Below, piece by piece: positions 23,901 through 36,633 of a stretch of DNA of 64,000 nt. The stretch comes from Echeneis naucrates (taxonomy: Eukaryota; Chordata; Actinopteri; Carangiformes; Echeneidae). The position numbers were made by a program, and so were the translations under genes. Location: positions 2,003,614 to 2,067,613 of the forward strand of contig NC_042521.1 in NCBI RefSeq assembly GCF_900963305.1. Direction: 5' to 3'. Position 1 is the stretch's first letter. The number at the start of each line of letters is the position of its first letter. The notes below the pieces were generated by a model. The model was not told the origin of the DNA and searched no databases. It saw only the letters and a list, made by a program, of their open reading frames with translations.

Positions 23901-24580
23901 CTGAGGATCACAAACATCAGTGTGATGAATGACATGATGCTTAGTGTGTGTGTGTGTGTGTGTGTGTGCGTTCTGTCAGCCTTGGCACACATCCAGAAGG
24001 CAACTGGAACCCCATCGTGCTTCAACATAACAGAGTAAAGTGTAACGTGACACCAGCTGAGATTTTCATCCTGCTGTGTTAACAATGTCAAAGCTTGTTT
24101 CAACTTCATTTTAAAGATTCTTCCTCATTATTTAAAAAAAAAAGAGTGAAGGGTAAAATAAACTGTATCGAACTTGATGATGATGATTTTAATTATCATC
24201 AAAGCAAACAAAACATCCTGCAGTTGAAACTAAACGACATCAGACAGAAAAGCTCTGCAACAAATCAGCTCTCGGTTTTTATTAAATGTACACCGAACTG
24301 AATTGAATTTTGGCCTCACGTCTGCACTAAAGGCTGCAAATTTAGGTTTTCTGTGTCACTAAATGAAGAGATTCATCATCTAATCATATGTTTGCTGATA
24401 CTTCTTGGTTAGTGCAGTGAATCTGCTCGTGCATTAATCACATTGTTCATCACAAGTTTAGATTTAAAGGCTGAATTCGGCCGAACCTTCTCTGTAGTTT
24501 CCTTTAATCTGTTGTTGTGACGGCAGATCGATCAAACTCAGCTCCAGATAATCTCCAGAGCAGCTCTGACTTACGGTCAT
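20954..24580 (-). CDS. sbk2: SBK2-type serine/threonine kinase
   Basis: A protein kinase of the SH3-binding-domain kinase (SBK) family. Clear exons: 22269-22413, 21990-22192, 21648-21809 and 20954-21541, all in phase. A candidate first exon, ATGACC followed by a GTAAGT donor, lies at 24575-24580 and would give 367 residues; this exon is inferred and uncertain. On that numbering: glycine loop GEGSYGKV 35-42, catalytic lysine in MALKFF at 57, VHRDLKPEN with the catalytic Asp at 149, and DFG 169-171, so an active kinase is expected. The segment LLDEMCHLTAQSL before the domain resembles the lead-in of SBK2 more than that of SBK1, as does KRGTPMALK. Odd points: the usual APE is replaced by a CPPE, an acidic and lysine-rich insertion (KDEEKKKK) follows it, and the protein ends in a strongly charged tail. 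SBK3 is the main alternative. Confidence 0.8.
23941..23968. repeat. (GT)n microsatellite
   Basis: A short GT dinucleotide run in the inferred first intron of the kinase gene. Confidence 0.9.
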
Positions 24581-24984
24581 CTTGCAGCTTTGGTTCAGCT
24601 CGGTCCGCCCTCAGTCAGATTTCCGTGCTGGTCTCGGTGCAGCAGGTGCACCTGCTGGAAAATCCCGGTCCGGTTCTTCAGCTTCCCGTCCCCTCTGGAT
24701 CAGGACGATCTCAGTCTGCTGCCTGCTCGGCTCTTTGCAGGATTTGCTGTCTGCTGCTGCAACTTTTATCCAGACGTGATCTGTCCTCACCTCCTCCCCC
24801 GTCCTCCCCCGTCCTCCCCCTGCTGCAGCTGCACTGTGGGCTGGAGCCAGAGCAGTACCGTGCATGTGTGTTTGTCTAAATGCTGCATAGCCGGAACCAA
24901 AGGAATATCTTCCTGTCGTTTGAGGGTTCAGACCTGGTTCTCAGGGTTTGAATTAGATCTGGATTGCCACATTGATGTGCAGTT

Positions 24985-25080
24985 TCGTTGAGTTCGTTTC
25001 CTAATAGAACAAATGAGAAGTAGGGCCATTTTCCCATAGACTTCAATACAAAATGTCTTCTTCCTTGGTGTCCATTTGAC
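24985..25080 (+). repeat. Fragment of a dispersed repeat, core CCCATAGACTTCAATAC
   Basis: The string ATTTTCCCATAGACTTCAATACA recurs with small changes at about 34430-34456 (opposite orientation) and 46741-46763, and more weakly at about 40212-40235 (opposite orientation). The 25.0 and 46.7 kb copies also share AGTAGGG just before the core. This looks like 3' debris of one interspersed family; I cannot set its full length. Confidence 0.6.
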
Positions 25081-25422
25081 AGGAAACAGGCTTAAGGCTC
25101 TTTAGATGAAAGCTGTTGATGAACTGATTCAATTAGCCATCACAGTAAGTGTGTTGTGCAAGTTTGAAATCCAACTCTGGATCTGTCAGCACGCGGCCAG
25201 CTGTCGCTCTCTCTGCGGACAACACGTGGGATTCTGTCTGACACCCAGACCGCCGGCCGAGGACAGGTGAGCCCAATCACACAAATGTGACGTCGTAATA
25301 TATAATTAACTGAGAAAATGTGGAGCAAAAACAGAAAAAACTTTGTGCTGCTCTCAAAGATAATAATTCTGTTTCAGCCTGAATATGAACAAATGCACCG
25401 GCTTCTGTTTCAGTGTAAAAAA

Positions 25423-25428
25423 TTTATT
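25423..25428 (-). terminator. Likely poly(A) signal of interleukin-11
   Basis: TTTATT on the plus strand is AATAAA on the minus strand, about 790 bases after the interleukin-11 stop codon and just past a cluster of ATTTA pentamers. Confidence 0.5.
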
Positions 25429-25462
25429 AATGACTTCAAGCACGAAAAACATACAAAATGTA

Positions 25463-25614
25463 TAAATATTAAACGACACTACAGATTGACAACAATTACA
25501 TTATTATTATTAAATATTACTTAATACTTAACCCATAGAAAACAATGAGATGCCTGCATCTCACACTAAATACGATCACATAGATATAAAAAGCTCATAA
25601 ATAGCATTCTAAAT
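25463..25614 (-). promoter_or_regulatory. AU-rich element cluster in the interleukin-11 3' UTR
   Basis: Five ATTTA pentamers on the minus strand (plus-strand TAAAT at 25463, 25511, 25567, 25598 and 25610) lie within 150 AT-rich bases shortly before the poly(A) signal. Clustered ATTTA near the 3' end of a cytokine mRNA is the typical layout of an instability element. Confidence 0.55.
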
Positions 25615-26214
25615 AGTTTAAACAAAAACATCAGTAGAAAAATAAAACAACTGTTCTACAACATTTTCTCGTAACTTTGCTCGAGTCAACAGTCTCACAG
25701 GGCGTAAACGTAACAGGTGACCTCGAAGGCTACATTTCCTTCCATGCGATAATACATTCTGCTCGCTGAGATGTTCAGATGGCCTCAGAGCTGAAACATG
25801 TAAACAGATGATGAAATGCATCAAAGCTGCTTCTGCTCTGTCCGTTTTTATGACATCCGGCGCGTCGCCTCATGTAAGCAAGACTGACAGTCAGAGTGTG
25901 GAGGCCCAATCAGGAGCTAAACGCCAATTCATTTAACTGGAAAGTCAGAAGGTCATGAAAGGGTCATAGGTCATCCCAAAGGAGGGACATGAATTTCCAG
26001 TGAGATTTTATGGCTGTTAACCAAAAGTTAAGATGTTTTACTGACCAGATGCTAACCTGAAGGAGTCACTAATGTCGCTCATATTCATCATCCACAAATA
26101 TTAAATATCCATCTCTCTGTTTTTCGCTGCAATTATATCATCAATAGCTGTTGAATGATTCGGTTTGGATCAAAATGGTCCCTAGTGGTCCCATCCCCGG
26201 AGCTAAAAGTCCTT

Positions 26215-29045
26215 TCAGTGTCGGCCGCAGTGAGATTTTTTCTGCAGAGACTTTAAGACTCTTTTCGACCAGTTGGCGAAGACCTGCAACCGTTCAGAGA
26301 TTTCAACGGAGTACTGGAGCACTTCGAACGTCGTGGAGGCGACGGGGAGGGGGGGGGGGCGTGGCCTGCGGGGCCTCCACGTTTATCTGAAGAAAAAGAA
26401 AATGTTTAGAGGAACGAGGAAGCACCAAACACATCCAGGCCGTTCGAAGCAGTACTTTATGTCTTTCTAAGTGAAAGAAAGTCTAAGTCTTCTGTTGTTG
26501 AACGTGCACATTTCATCTAGAAAACTTTGACTTCTTGGTTTCAGCCATCTTTGTAACGTAGAAATATTTAACTCAAATAACATAAGAAGTTTTCCTCTCC
26601 CTTTGTGACCCTTCAGCTCTCACCTGTTGCAGAGTCGTGCTGAGGAGGTCGCTCAGGTGCCGGAGCTGAGCGCTGGCGCCCTCAGCTGCCTGGGAGGGCA
26701 GGCTGAAGTTTTCTTTCACTGTTTTCAGCCACTCGACGTGCAGCTTAAAGGACTGAGAGTACGAGAACAGCTCGGAAAGAGACTCGTTCAGCTGCAGGGA
26801 CAACAAAGACACAATCAGTCCGAGCTCAGGAGCCGCTGATGTTTCTGCAGTTCAGAAAGGTCACCTTAAGTGAGCTGAAGTGTTTCAAGGTGTGATGCAT
26901 GTGAGGAAGACTGTGAAGTCTGTTCGCCTGGATATGGCCTATGAGCTCCTTGTCTGACTGTTGGAAACACACAAAGACCGCTACGTTAGAAAAAGGCACA
27001 AAAACAAAGTTCGGAACAGCTGATGAAGGCGGCGTTGATGCTCACCAGCTCATGGAGCTTCTTGGAGATGTTGACCAGCATGTCCAGGTGATGGCTCATC
27101 TGTCCAAACCTGATACAGCTGGTGGGACGAGATGACGAGAGGACGAGCAGCTGGGCCAATAGCAGCAGGCGGAGAAGGCAGTGGGTGGAGTCATGAATCA
27201 CTGCAAAGACAATTAAACGACATATCATTTATTTATTTATTTATTTATTTATTTTAGCTTTAACCTTCACTCAGCTTTTAGTTTCCACACATCACTCATT
27301 ATTACGAAGGAAAGTTTGAACCATTTCAGTTCAGTTCTGGATGAATAAAGAACTGACAGGTTGATCCGTTCAAAGTGCTTCCAGATGAAAACAGATGCTG
27401 TGAGCCAAATTTAATGACTTAGAAATAAAGTCTGAAAACTAAAAAGGCCAAATATTTAGTCAGAGGCTAAAAACGGCCGGTCCAGCTGTGCCCATGATCA
27501 ACCCTTTGACGAACATCCAGCTGTAGTTGGTCACAGCTGTGAGCCGACAGGTGGCTGCTGGTCGTCCCCCGTTTGACCTGCTGCGTGTGAATCATTAAGA
27601 GAAACCACAAAGCTGCAGTTCCCAGGCCAGATCCACACCACACGACACCCAGTCCAGGGCTGGTGCTGAGGCAGTCAGGAAATCTCACAATTTATGTTGC
27701 AAAACATTTCTGCTTCACTCTCAGCTAATTCTGGTAATCTCCGAAGTCTCAGATAAGAGCAGCAGCTCAGATGTGAGATTAAAGGTCTGCGGTGTGATTG
27801 AAGATGTAGATGCAGAAAGAGGTCAGACGCTGTTGGTCTGACTGACTTCTGATCTCATCGGTCTGAGCGGAAAAAACACATTTCTGTAAACTGGCTGTAT
27901 GAATTTCAGGGAAACATAAACAGGTTAATGAGGTCAAGTAATTTTATTTTTATGAAAAGAGAGTAAGCTCAGTTCACAGATCGTTTTATTTGTCTGATTT
28001 GTCTGATTGAACCGCGTTAGCAGCACGTTCACAGTGTCGTACAACAACGATATACAACTATTATTGTTGTGTATTTGCACATTGTGCATACTTTAGTCTT
28101 TAATTTAGATTTTTTTACTGTAAAAATATTTTAACATTACTGTATTTTCTGTTTCATTTCTATTTCTGTGCACTCTCATGCACATGAGTCATAAATGGTT
28201 TAACATTTGAACTGTGTTGTTGTGGACACTGAACAGTATTAATGTGTTGTGGTTGTGGTTTCGATGGCCGTCTGGTTTCAGTTAGCTGAATCGGTGAATC
28301 AGTGAGCTGATTCACTCCCTTTTAGCTTCGTTTTAGTGTCGACCTGCTCTCAATAAAATCTGTGGACTCGGATGTTTTCTGTTAAACTAAATCTGCTGCA
28401 GCAGCTGAAAAGAGGCAAACAAAAACCAAAACAGAGTTAAAATAAAACACTTTGGAACATGATGATAATTATCTGAGCAGCATCTTTCACATTCAAGTGC
28501 AGCTCTGATTTGGATGAGGAGAAATAATTTCCTCAAATCCTCTGTTTTATTTTACCTTGCTTCCTTGAGTTTAGTTTTAAATCATCTCTGTTCAAGGAAC
28601 TAAAAATTAGTTCATGTCTGTAAATCAATTCGCTGCTTCATGCAACTTCAAAAATCCCATTAGCCGACGACAACAAAGACGTGAACTGTCCGTTAGTGTT
28701 GGATCAGGGATCAGGAATGATAGGTATGCTGTGGGTTTTTTTTTCCCCAGCCTGCTCCGGGCCTCTCCTTGGAAAAGGAAAGGGGATCTGGAGGAGCAGT
28801 CTGACTCAGATGAATCTCGGTGCGGTGACATCAGCAGGCTGGCGCCTCGGGCCGCGCTCTTTGGAGGGAAAACATCCACTTTGTCAGGAGTGTCTGACAC
28901 TTTCAACACTTTTACTGCCGCTCGCGCACCAACACGGACCACGTCACAGACAAAACATGGTGCAGCTTAAATTAAAAAGGACATATTCCCATGAATTAAC
29001 CGACATTCTGCCTACTCTGTTACCGAGTTCACATTTGCTCATCAT
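26215..29045 (-). CDS. il11: Interleukin-11, last exon out of frame at a C11 run
   Basis: A four-helix cytokine of the IL-6/gp130 family. Exons on the minus strand: candidate first 29024-29045 (MMSKCEL, then a GTAACA donor), 27046-27200, 26865-26957, 26624-26791 and last 26215-26386. A hydrophobic signal (CLLRLLLLAQLLVL) precedes the mature part. The string LHSLPHMHHTLKHFSSLKLN followed by SFKLHVEWLKTV aligns with the LDSLPTLAMSAGAL and LLSYLRHVQWLRRA region of human IL-11. The last exon codes FEVLQYSVEISERLQVF and NWSKRVLKSLQ, the expected helix D, before a TGA at 26215-26217. Upstream exons end in phase 0, but a run of 11 C (plus-strand G, 26349-26359) puts the first part of the last exon one base out of frame with helix D; read through unshifted, translation stops early. 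The body of the gene looks under selection, so a homopolymer miscount is the first suspicion. A teleost il11b-type copy is possible. Confidence 0.8.
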
Positions 29046-29094
29046 TTATGAATGATTGTAAAATGTTCTGCAGAAATAAATCAAACAAGTTTAG

Positions 29095-29101
29095 TTTTAT
29101 A
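29095..29101 (-). promoter_or_regulatory. TATA box before the candidate interleukin-11 first exon
   Basis: TATAAAA on the minus strand lies about 50 bases upstream of the candidate start codon at 29043-29045. A perfect cAMP response element TGACGTCA lies at 29461-29468. Together they support this first-exon placement, but do not prove it. Confidence 0.4.
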
Positions 29102-32100
29102 TCAGATGTAATACTCTAAATTAAAGCTTCATGAACGTGATTTGTGTATATAAACTATACATATGAAGAGCTTGTAAAAGCCTTTAATCATCTTTGAGCT
29201 GTCACTGCAAATCATCCACTGGCTGTTTAAAGAGGGGGGGGGCTCTTTGAGACATTGCTGAGGAGTGTGTCAGCCCTCAGGGCCCCATCGATGGAGTCGG
29301 GGCCCCCGGGCACTTTCATGTCCCTGCCAGGCTGATTTCACAGTCGGACTTTGGCCAAACTGCGCTAAAGATTCTTAAACTATGAGGACGCTCACGAGAA
29401 ACACGTTGACCTTTTATTATTCGCGACCTTTCCACAAGCTAACAGGGAGGTGGCGTCCTCTGACGTCATCAAGACGCAAACTGTGATGGACGACAGTCTG
29501 AGCAGATTAAACTGACTTTGGCAGAAAACAAACGTGCACAAATGTCAGCAGTCAGACGGTCTGCTGGGTTTCAAAAGAGAACGACAGTCAACAGAAGAGC
29601 TTTTGTCCTACTGTTTTTTATTTTGATGAACAAGAGACAAATGTTTTGTTTCCTGTGATGCAATAGAAGGCTCGCTGTGATTGGCCGGTCGGCTCTGACA
29701 GCCGGGTGACCTGTGAACAGGTAGGAAACAGGAACATTACACCTCTAACTGAATATCCAGGAAACAAACAGGAACAGGCTGAGACGGTGTAATCAACCGA
29801 GCACAAGCCAAACATGAAAAAAGTTTTCATTTCATTTCTATTTTTAGAAGAAGCTGCAGCTTCATGTATTTACTGATTATCCTTCAGTTTCCTGCACTTT
29901 GTTTACATCCACTCAGGGTCACACAGCAGCTGCAGTCTATCTCAGCACTAACTGGAAACAGGAAACAGCTGCAAAATAATGTTTTCACTAATTAAAAGTC
30001 CCGTCGAGATCATATTACAGGACGGCGGATATGATGCTGTCGAACCTCTGAATTACTGTACCATATATATACTCCTCACTGTGAGTCAGACTGAGGCAGA
30101 CGCAGCCTCGTCTGTCTGACGGGACTTCTGGAGGTGATCTATAGGTGACAACCTTTCGCTTCTTCCGTTTGCAGCCTGAAAATCGGAGGTTTCCCTGCAC
30201 CGACGGGATCGTTTCAGAGTTCAAACACAACAGTGACAACTAACAGATGTTTGTGCAAACACGAAGCACACGTGCGGCCTTCTGCCAGCACACGCCTCAG
30301 AGTATTATTCATAACTCCTCTACATGCAATATCTGTCAGCTCTAGACACAAACACTTGAGACACACAAGGAAAAAACACTCATGTGGCTACTGGAAAGTT
30401 ACGGAATAATACATCAGCAAAAAGGCCTCTGTGAGATTATAAAAACAGCCTGCAGCCCTGCAGAGCCAACAGCTGTGACAGCGTTACAGCTCAGAGGAAA
30501 GTTGCTTAAGAAGCAGAGTGGACGGGCCAACTCGGAAGGAAGCAGCAGGTTGTTTCATCAGCACACAGCGAAACATGCGACAACTCACACGCTTCCACTG
30601 CTTCCGCTTCAGTTTCTCTGCTGAGTCAGATGCTGGAGTTTCCTGCTTCTGCTGTCTGACACAGTGAACGCCTCATTTCCTCAGCTTTTACTTGAACAAA
30701 CGTTTGAAGTGGCGAGCTAGCTTCCTCCAAAGCCACAATAAGCTGAATGAGGAGAGTTTGAAACACATTTCTGGATCAGTGAACGTAATTTGGTTGTTTC
30801 ATGTTGATGCTGATTCTTTGAGCTGTTGAAAAAACTCATTAAACTCGAAGAACGATGTCTAATATTGAAGATATTGAATCATCACCCCAGTCTGCACATC
30901 TGTGGACATATTTGGTGTCTTTTGGCTCGTTGTTTGGGCTTCATGGACAAGTGCATGCAGCTTTAAACCAAAAACAAAGCAGGTTTTATTCTTTGGCTCC
31001 GAAAACACTGGAGTTACGTCGTTAGAAAGCAGGAGAGGGGGATTTCCCAGCATCAAGAGAAGGAAAACATCTGAGACGCTTTCTCATTTGATAACAAGGT
31101 ACAAGCTTTGGCATGTTGGCAGGTACAGTAAACAGAAAAAACACACAATGAGTGAATTATTCGATAAAAAATATATCTGTAATCTGCTGAACGAACAGAG
31201 GGACATTTGTACTTTTCACAAGATCTGATTCGGTTTCATCATCTGACATCAGTCATCCTAAAAAGATCCGTGCGTTGAGAAAAGGAACAACTGCTGCTCG
31301 AGGAAGGGAAGGAAAGGAAAGGAATCTAAAAATAGGCTGACATGACTCCAGAGGGAGGCTGTAATGAAGCAGCGATGATGCATTCATGGGGTTAATAAAC
31401 AAACCTCCACCTGCAGGGAGAAGCAGGAAGTGGCCGTCTTGGCTTCCTCCACTGGAATCAAATGCTAACTTGGCCGGCTGTTTTGGCTTCTTCTGTCTTT
31501 CCCACGACTAAAACTGTGTTTCAAGAGCTGGACACCAAAAACCTTCATGTTGCAACTGATTCCAGTAAAATTCCCGCCCTCCAAAATCCAGCTACATAAC
31601 ACCGAGCTGACATCACACACATAAAAATAGCTTCATCTGAACTCTGGGAAAGTGTCAGAAATATGAACACTTCCTGGATCAGAAAGTCAAAAGTAATAAC
31701 TGACCAAATTTGGAGTCCAGACTGTCAAACTGGATTCACATCACAAAACCAACTCATCAGTTAAGACACAATCGGAGGTCGCACAATGATGCCGACCCGA
31801 CACTTCTACGGTCGACAACCATCGATCCTGACTCGCCCCCCTCTGTGATGGTGCCGTGCACCATGAGTGTGCAGGTTACATGTCAGACAGGTGGTGACAT
31901 CACCGTCTGCCCACCTGACTCATGCGACTAGCACACAGACAGACAAACGCACACTTTTGATTTGGGAAAAAATAATTGCCGACCGATCAGCTGGTTGTGT
32001 GACGTAACGTCAGAGCCGATGAACACAACAGCACGCGACACTTTGACCTGTAGCAGCAGGTGAGTTGACAACACGAACAACAGATTTATGAAACACGGCA

Positions 32101-33078
32101 ACAGCAGCATCTAAAAGTGGTGATGGCATCTTTTACCAACTTACACAACTGTAACACAAAACATGAACTGGCATGCCTACTGCTCTGTCTTTTTGCAAAC
32201 ACAACCGTGTGTCATGTGTTGGCAGGTGGAATGAGCTCAGTCCCTGGTTCCTTCCTTCCTTCCTTTCTGCCGTCACATAAAACATGGCAAGTCTAATGAC
32301 ACTGTTGTGTGTCTGCGCCAAGTGCTGGCCGACACGCTGACTCAGAACAGCAGAAAACTGGATGTTAAATCACACCCAACTGTGTCAGAATTCACTTGTG
32401 AATTCTTGAGTTGCGTCCAAAAACATGTTTTATGAGGTCATGAAGACTTTTGACCTTTGACCCCTGAAATATAATTAATCAAACATCTACAGAGAGATAA
32501 AACTGCTGCAGCTCGTTGCATTTGACAACACGGAGTGTTATTAAAGGTTAAATATGAAACCGGTCTGGACGTGTCTCCTCATCATTTTTCAGAGTGACTC
32601 TGCGCTTCTATGAAAAACAGATTTCCCTCCAAAGCTCTCACATGGCCGCATTAATAACTCTAACGTGCCTGAGAAATTCTCTGACTCGGCACTTTTGCTT
32701 CCTGTTCTCACTGAATGAATGGACTGAAACAAAGGTCTCCTTCTGCGCCGAAGCTGCAGTGACGTCCTCCTGGTTTGTTTTGGACAAAAGCATCGCATGA
32801 GTAAATCAATATGGAACACTTTAAATATATAGAGAAAACTAGACAAACTGAAAATTCACCCCAGATTTTTCTTGTGACCACAACTTGACAACAAGCCAAA
32901 TAGAAAGTCAACAACACAACAGAAAGGAGCTGCTCACACACCGATGAGTCAGCATTTAATTAGAATTATATCCATCAAGCGGATGAGGACTTTTATTTTG
33001 AATACAGCGAGTAAATGTAGTGGAAGATAAAATATGAAACTTGAAACTATACAGAAAGCACACACACACATGCACACA

Positions 33079-33105
33079 AACACACACACACACACACACA
33101 CACAC
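33079..33105. repeat. (CA)n microsatellite
   Basis: A CA dinucleotide run. A separate (ATTC)n run of about six units follows at 33211-33236. Confidence 0.9.
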
Positions 33106-33518
33106 TCAGGACCAGCCAATCACACTCCAGCCTGAAACCAATCAGCTCGTCGTCTGTGAGATTCAAATTAAGCTAAATGTGGCGTGGAGCCACAAAGCTC
33201 CTGCAGCTACTCATTCATTCATTCATTCATTCATTCAGTCATTCAGTAATCAAACTCTACTTCTGGGCTGAAAGTAAAAGTGAAGACCACGTGCAGTAAA
33301 GTCCTCCTCCTCCTCCTACACACACACAAACACACAAACACACACTCAGTAGAGAAGTATTAAACTTACATTTCATCGTTCCTCTGTTGCTGTAGTAAAC
33401 AAACCTCCGCCTGAGTCCAGTGTGTGTACTGTACGTGTGTGTGTGTGTTTGTGTGGACAAAATGTAAAAGTTCCCTTTTATAGCATAGAGTATGACACAT
33501 CACCTGAGTCATCAGCCA

Positions 33519-33552
33519 CCCCCCCCCCCCCCCCCCCCTCCCTCCCTCCCTT
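33519..33552. repeat. C20 homopolymer with CCCT units
   Basis: Twenty C in a row followed by TCCC repeats. Such tracts are prone to sequencing miscounts and can form i-motif or quadruplex structures. Confidence 0.9.
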
Positions 33553-34427
33553 CCTCTGGCCCCCCTCATCTGAAAACACATTCAAATGTCTTTGTTTGTG
33601 GAGGTGACTGAATGAACTTCATCAGAAATTAAAAAAAACAAAACACAGAAGAATCAGAAAATACAAAGTTGAGCAACTCTGCAACGTCGTCATCATCTCA
33701 CTTTCTTTCATTCACAAAACAACCCTGCTTCTGTTTCCTGTTCACACATATAAATGATGCTGGAGTCAATAAAACGAAGAATGAAGTCCCAAGTAGCAGG
33801 AAAAGATAAATAATTCATGTGATGAACAGTTTCCTTCTTTTTCGTGGTACAAGTTGATTTCTTTGGCAGGTTGGCACAGAAAGAGTTACAAAAATAAACA
33901 GAAAATGGTCAAAAAGAGGTGACGACAGCTGTCCATTAATAAAAGATATCTGCAGGCTGATGAATTAAACAAAGACCTCCCCAGTAACAGAGCTGTGGTC
34001 GAACTGGGCAGCTCCCAGTGTGGCTTCCTGCCAAAGCTTGAGCCAATAAAACCAACTCAGATAACAAAAGTTCCTGTTTGCCACACATCATTTATTTCTG
34101 CTTTCACCTTCCATGACTCTTTTTTTTTTTTTTCCGTCAGGAATTTCTGGAGTTTCGAAGAGTTGTGATTTTCCTTCGCCTTTGTAAGAATTGTGCCATC
34201 AGGGAAGAGGAAAGAAAGGAGAAATCCACATTCTGTTTCACATTTCATTTTTTTAAGCACTTCTGCTTGAGATATCTTTAGTTGTGTGTGAAATCTCCTC
34301 CCAGAGAGAAGCTGCTTTACTCTGATGCTGCCGTGAACCTGCAGAGAACCGCCGAGCTTCTGCTGGACCCACAACGAGGAGAGTCAGGGGAGTCAGTTCA
34401 TCCCAGCTGATGCTCATCAGAGGCTAA

Positions 34428-34505
34428 AATGTATTGAAGTCTATGGGAAAATGTCTCCATCCATTTAATTCATGTTTTTCAAAAACAAGATGGCGACAGT
34501 AAAAC
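34428..34505 (-). repeat. Dispersed repeat fragment (inverted copy)
   Basis: TGTATTGAAGTCTATGGGAA is the reverse complement of the core seen near 25.03 kb. It is followed by AAACAAGATGGCGACAG, a string I associate with a common interspersed family of spiny-rayed fishes; that association is from memory only. Confidence 0.55.
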
Positions 34506-34681
34506 AGTCGGCTAGAAGAGAGAGAGTTCTGCCCTCAGATGACTGGCCACAAATCAGTAATCAGATCACAGCGCAGGTTTGGTTCAGGTTTAAGCTGGTT
34601 TTTGTGACGTAGTTGCACTTTCACATCCTCCGACGGGCCGAGATCGCTGGCCTTTGATGTTTCAATGTAACAATCGCCGCT

Positions 34682-35260
34682 TCATTGGAAGTTCTCTGCA
34701 TGAGCTGGTGAAGAAGTTATTAGTAGAAGACTATTTCTAGATTTCCCACTCATGTTTTTGTGTGTAAATTGCGGACACACCTCCTCATCCCTCTGTTGTG
34801 AGGATCTGGACCAGATGCACCAGATGTCGTCCTGTTCCAGCCTGTAAATAAAGCTTGTGGTGGCGTTTGTGGTTTTGGTTAAACATTTGAAGTCCTCTTC
34901 GTCTTCGTACTTCAAATCAGCGCTGACATTTTTAATGTTTGCCCTTTGAGGAGCGGGCCAGATGTGGACGACGCTTCTGACAATCACACAGAATATGGAA
35001 GCCTGGACCAGAAGAGGGCCGGCGGACCGGACCAGACTATCTGCTGGCTGGCATGTTAAAGAACTAGAATTGAAGGTAAAGAAAGAGTGGGCCGGGCTGC
35101 TGGTGGACGAAGGAATGAAACAGCTGCTGATGCTAACATTAGCGACGTAGCAATAAGAAACACTTACATCTACCTCCTTTAAACTCTGATGAAATACGCT
35201 GACGGTGGATATTTTGCAGGTGCACGTTTTGCTGCGATGGTTCACAGAAATATTCAACAT
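34682..35260 (-). other. Unexplained 192-codon open frame
   Basis: This is the longest frame in the window that is neither part of, nor opposite, a recognised gene. Its translation has nine cysteines, a hydrophobic stretch (LLVQASIFCVIVRSVVHIW) that could be a signal or membrane segment, and an acidic part (DLKYEDEEDFKC). A GTAAGTG donor-like site occurs inside it, near 35163. I recognise no domain. It may be chance, or a decayed or lineage-specific exon. Confidence 0.25.
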
Positions 35261-35264
35261 GCTG

Positions 35265-36630
35265 TCCTCATTAAGTTCATTAAAAACATTTCACTGTTGG
35301 ATACATGAATGGAAATTTTTGGGGGGGTGCGCTGAGCTTAACCTCTGTTCAGTAAGTCACAACTTACTCACTCTGTTATGTTGAAGAATGAAAGTGTCAG
35401 CTGAAAAACAGTAAATTGTAAGTAATGGGATCTTCATTATGTTACACACTTCATTCATTAAATGAAGCGGTTTGGTCAAAGCTGCTCAGTCAGAGTGGGG
35501 AAACAGAAAAAACTGAATTTGGCATCTGACGTTTCAGCATTTCCAAGAAGCTGCTAGTTTCCTGCTTCTCGTGAAGTGTTTTCTCCACCCACAAGGACAC
35601 CGGTGAACTCCTCAGATGGAGTTGTTTTTTTTTTTTTATGTAAATGTTACGGTCATTATCATCACTACTGATGCTGAGCAGCCAAATGAGCTGCCAGTGA
35701 AAGTGATGAGTGGAAACTGAGGAAAGTCATCGCGTCATAACGGCTGCAGGCTGACTCGACCCCTCGTCCTCCTTTTGTCACCACAGATAACGCCATATGG
35801 GGAAACGGAGAGGCTGAGCTTCAGTGAGTGTGCACGTCAGGAGGGGCTTAGGGTCGGGGGGGGTTATTATCAATAGTGGTTTTCAGAGTCCAGCCCTGTT
35901 ATTTCATCATTTCCCCAGCCACCCACAGTCCGGATATCTCCTGTCTTTTATCCTCTCCCTCCTCTGTCTGTCTCCCGCTCCCTCTCATCTGGCCTCTGTT
36001 CAATGGAGGAATGTGAGGAATGCAGCAGTGAATAGAAGAGTGGGAGAGGCGGCAGCAAATGACTGACAGACGCAGGTTTCTCTCTGTGTCTTTCTTTTAT
36101 GACTTTTTAGGCTGGCTGAGTTCAGTATGACCACACAGAAGGCGGGCAGGCGGGGTCATATTTCTTTATTCAATTCATCGCTGGCAGCAGCAGAGCAGAG
36201 CACGCTCAGGACAGGAAATCCGCACCAACAAATATGGAGCGGTGCAAACACCTGCAGCTAAAGCCAAAGTGGAATTTGAACACAGACGAGAAAGTCCAGA
36301 ACATCCACAAGTCCTGCCGTCACCAGTAACCAAAGTCCACAAGTTTTATTTGAAGTAAAAATAAAAGTCATACCGAGGAAAAGTGATCCATGACGTTGTT
36401 AGGCAGTTAATTCTGAGCTGCTTCTCGCTGCTGTTTGACTGAACACTCTGCAGAGTCTCCAGATGATAAATGAGGCAGAACATGAGAAAAATTTTCACGA
36501 TTTATTTTAGATGTGTGTTCTGTTTCTGGTTTTATTTTGAAAGGTCTCATTGTTCCCTGTCATTTCCCTTCACAGTGATGTGATGTGTCTCACCTGTGTC
36601 CTGTTATCTCTCTGCCCCTTCCCCTCCTGT
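35265..36630. other. Intergenic, nothing recognised
   Basis: No coding exon or structured repeat found between the unexplained open frame and the minisatellite. Confidence 0.5.
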
Positions 36631-36633
36631 TAG

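Larger units (their letters stand above)
29110..34680. other. Intergenic, no gene recognised
   Basis: About 5.5 kb with simple repeats and no recognisable coding exon. A 105-codon minus frame at 34057-34374 ends in a poly-Lys stretch caused by an A/T run and shows no family motif. Confidence 0.5.
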
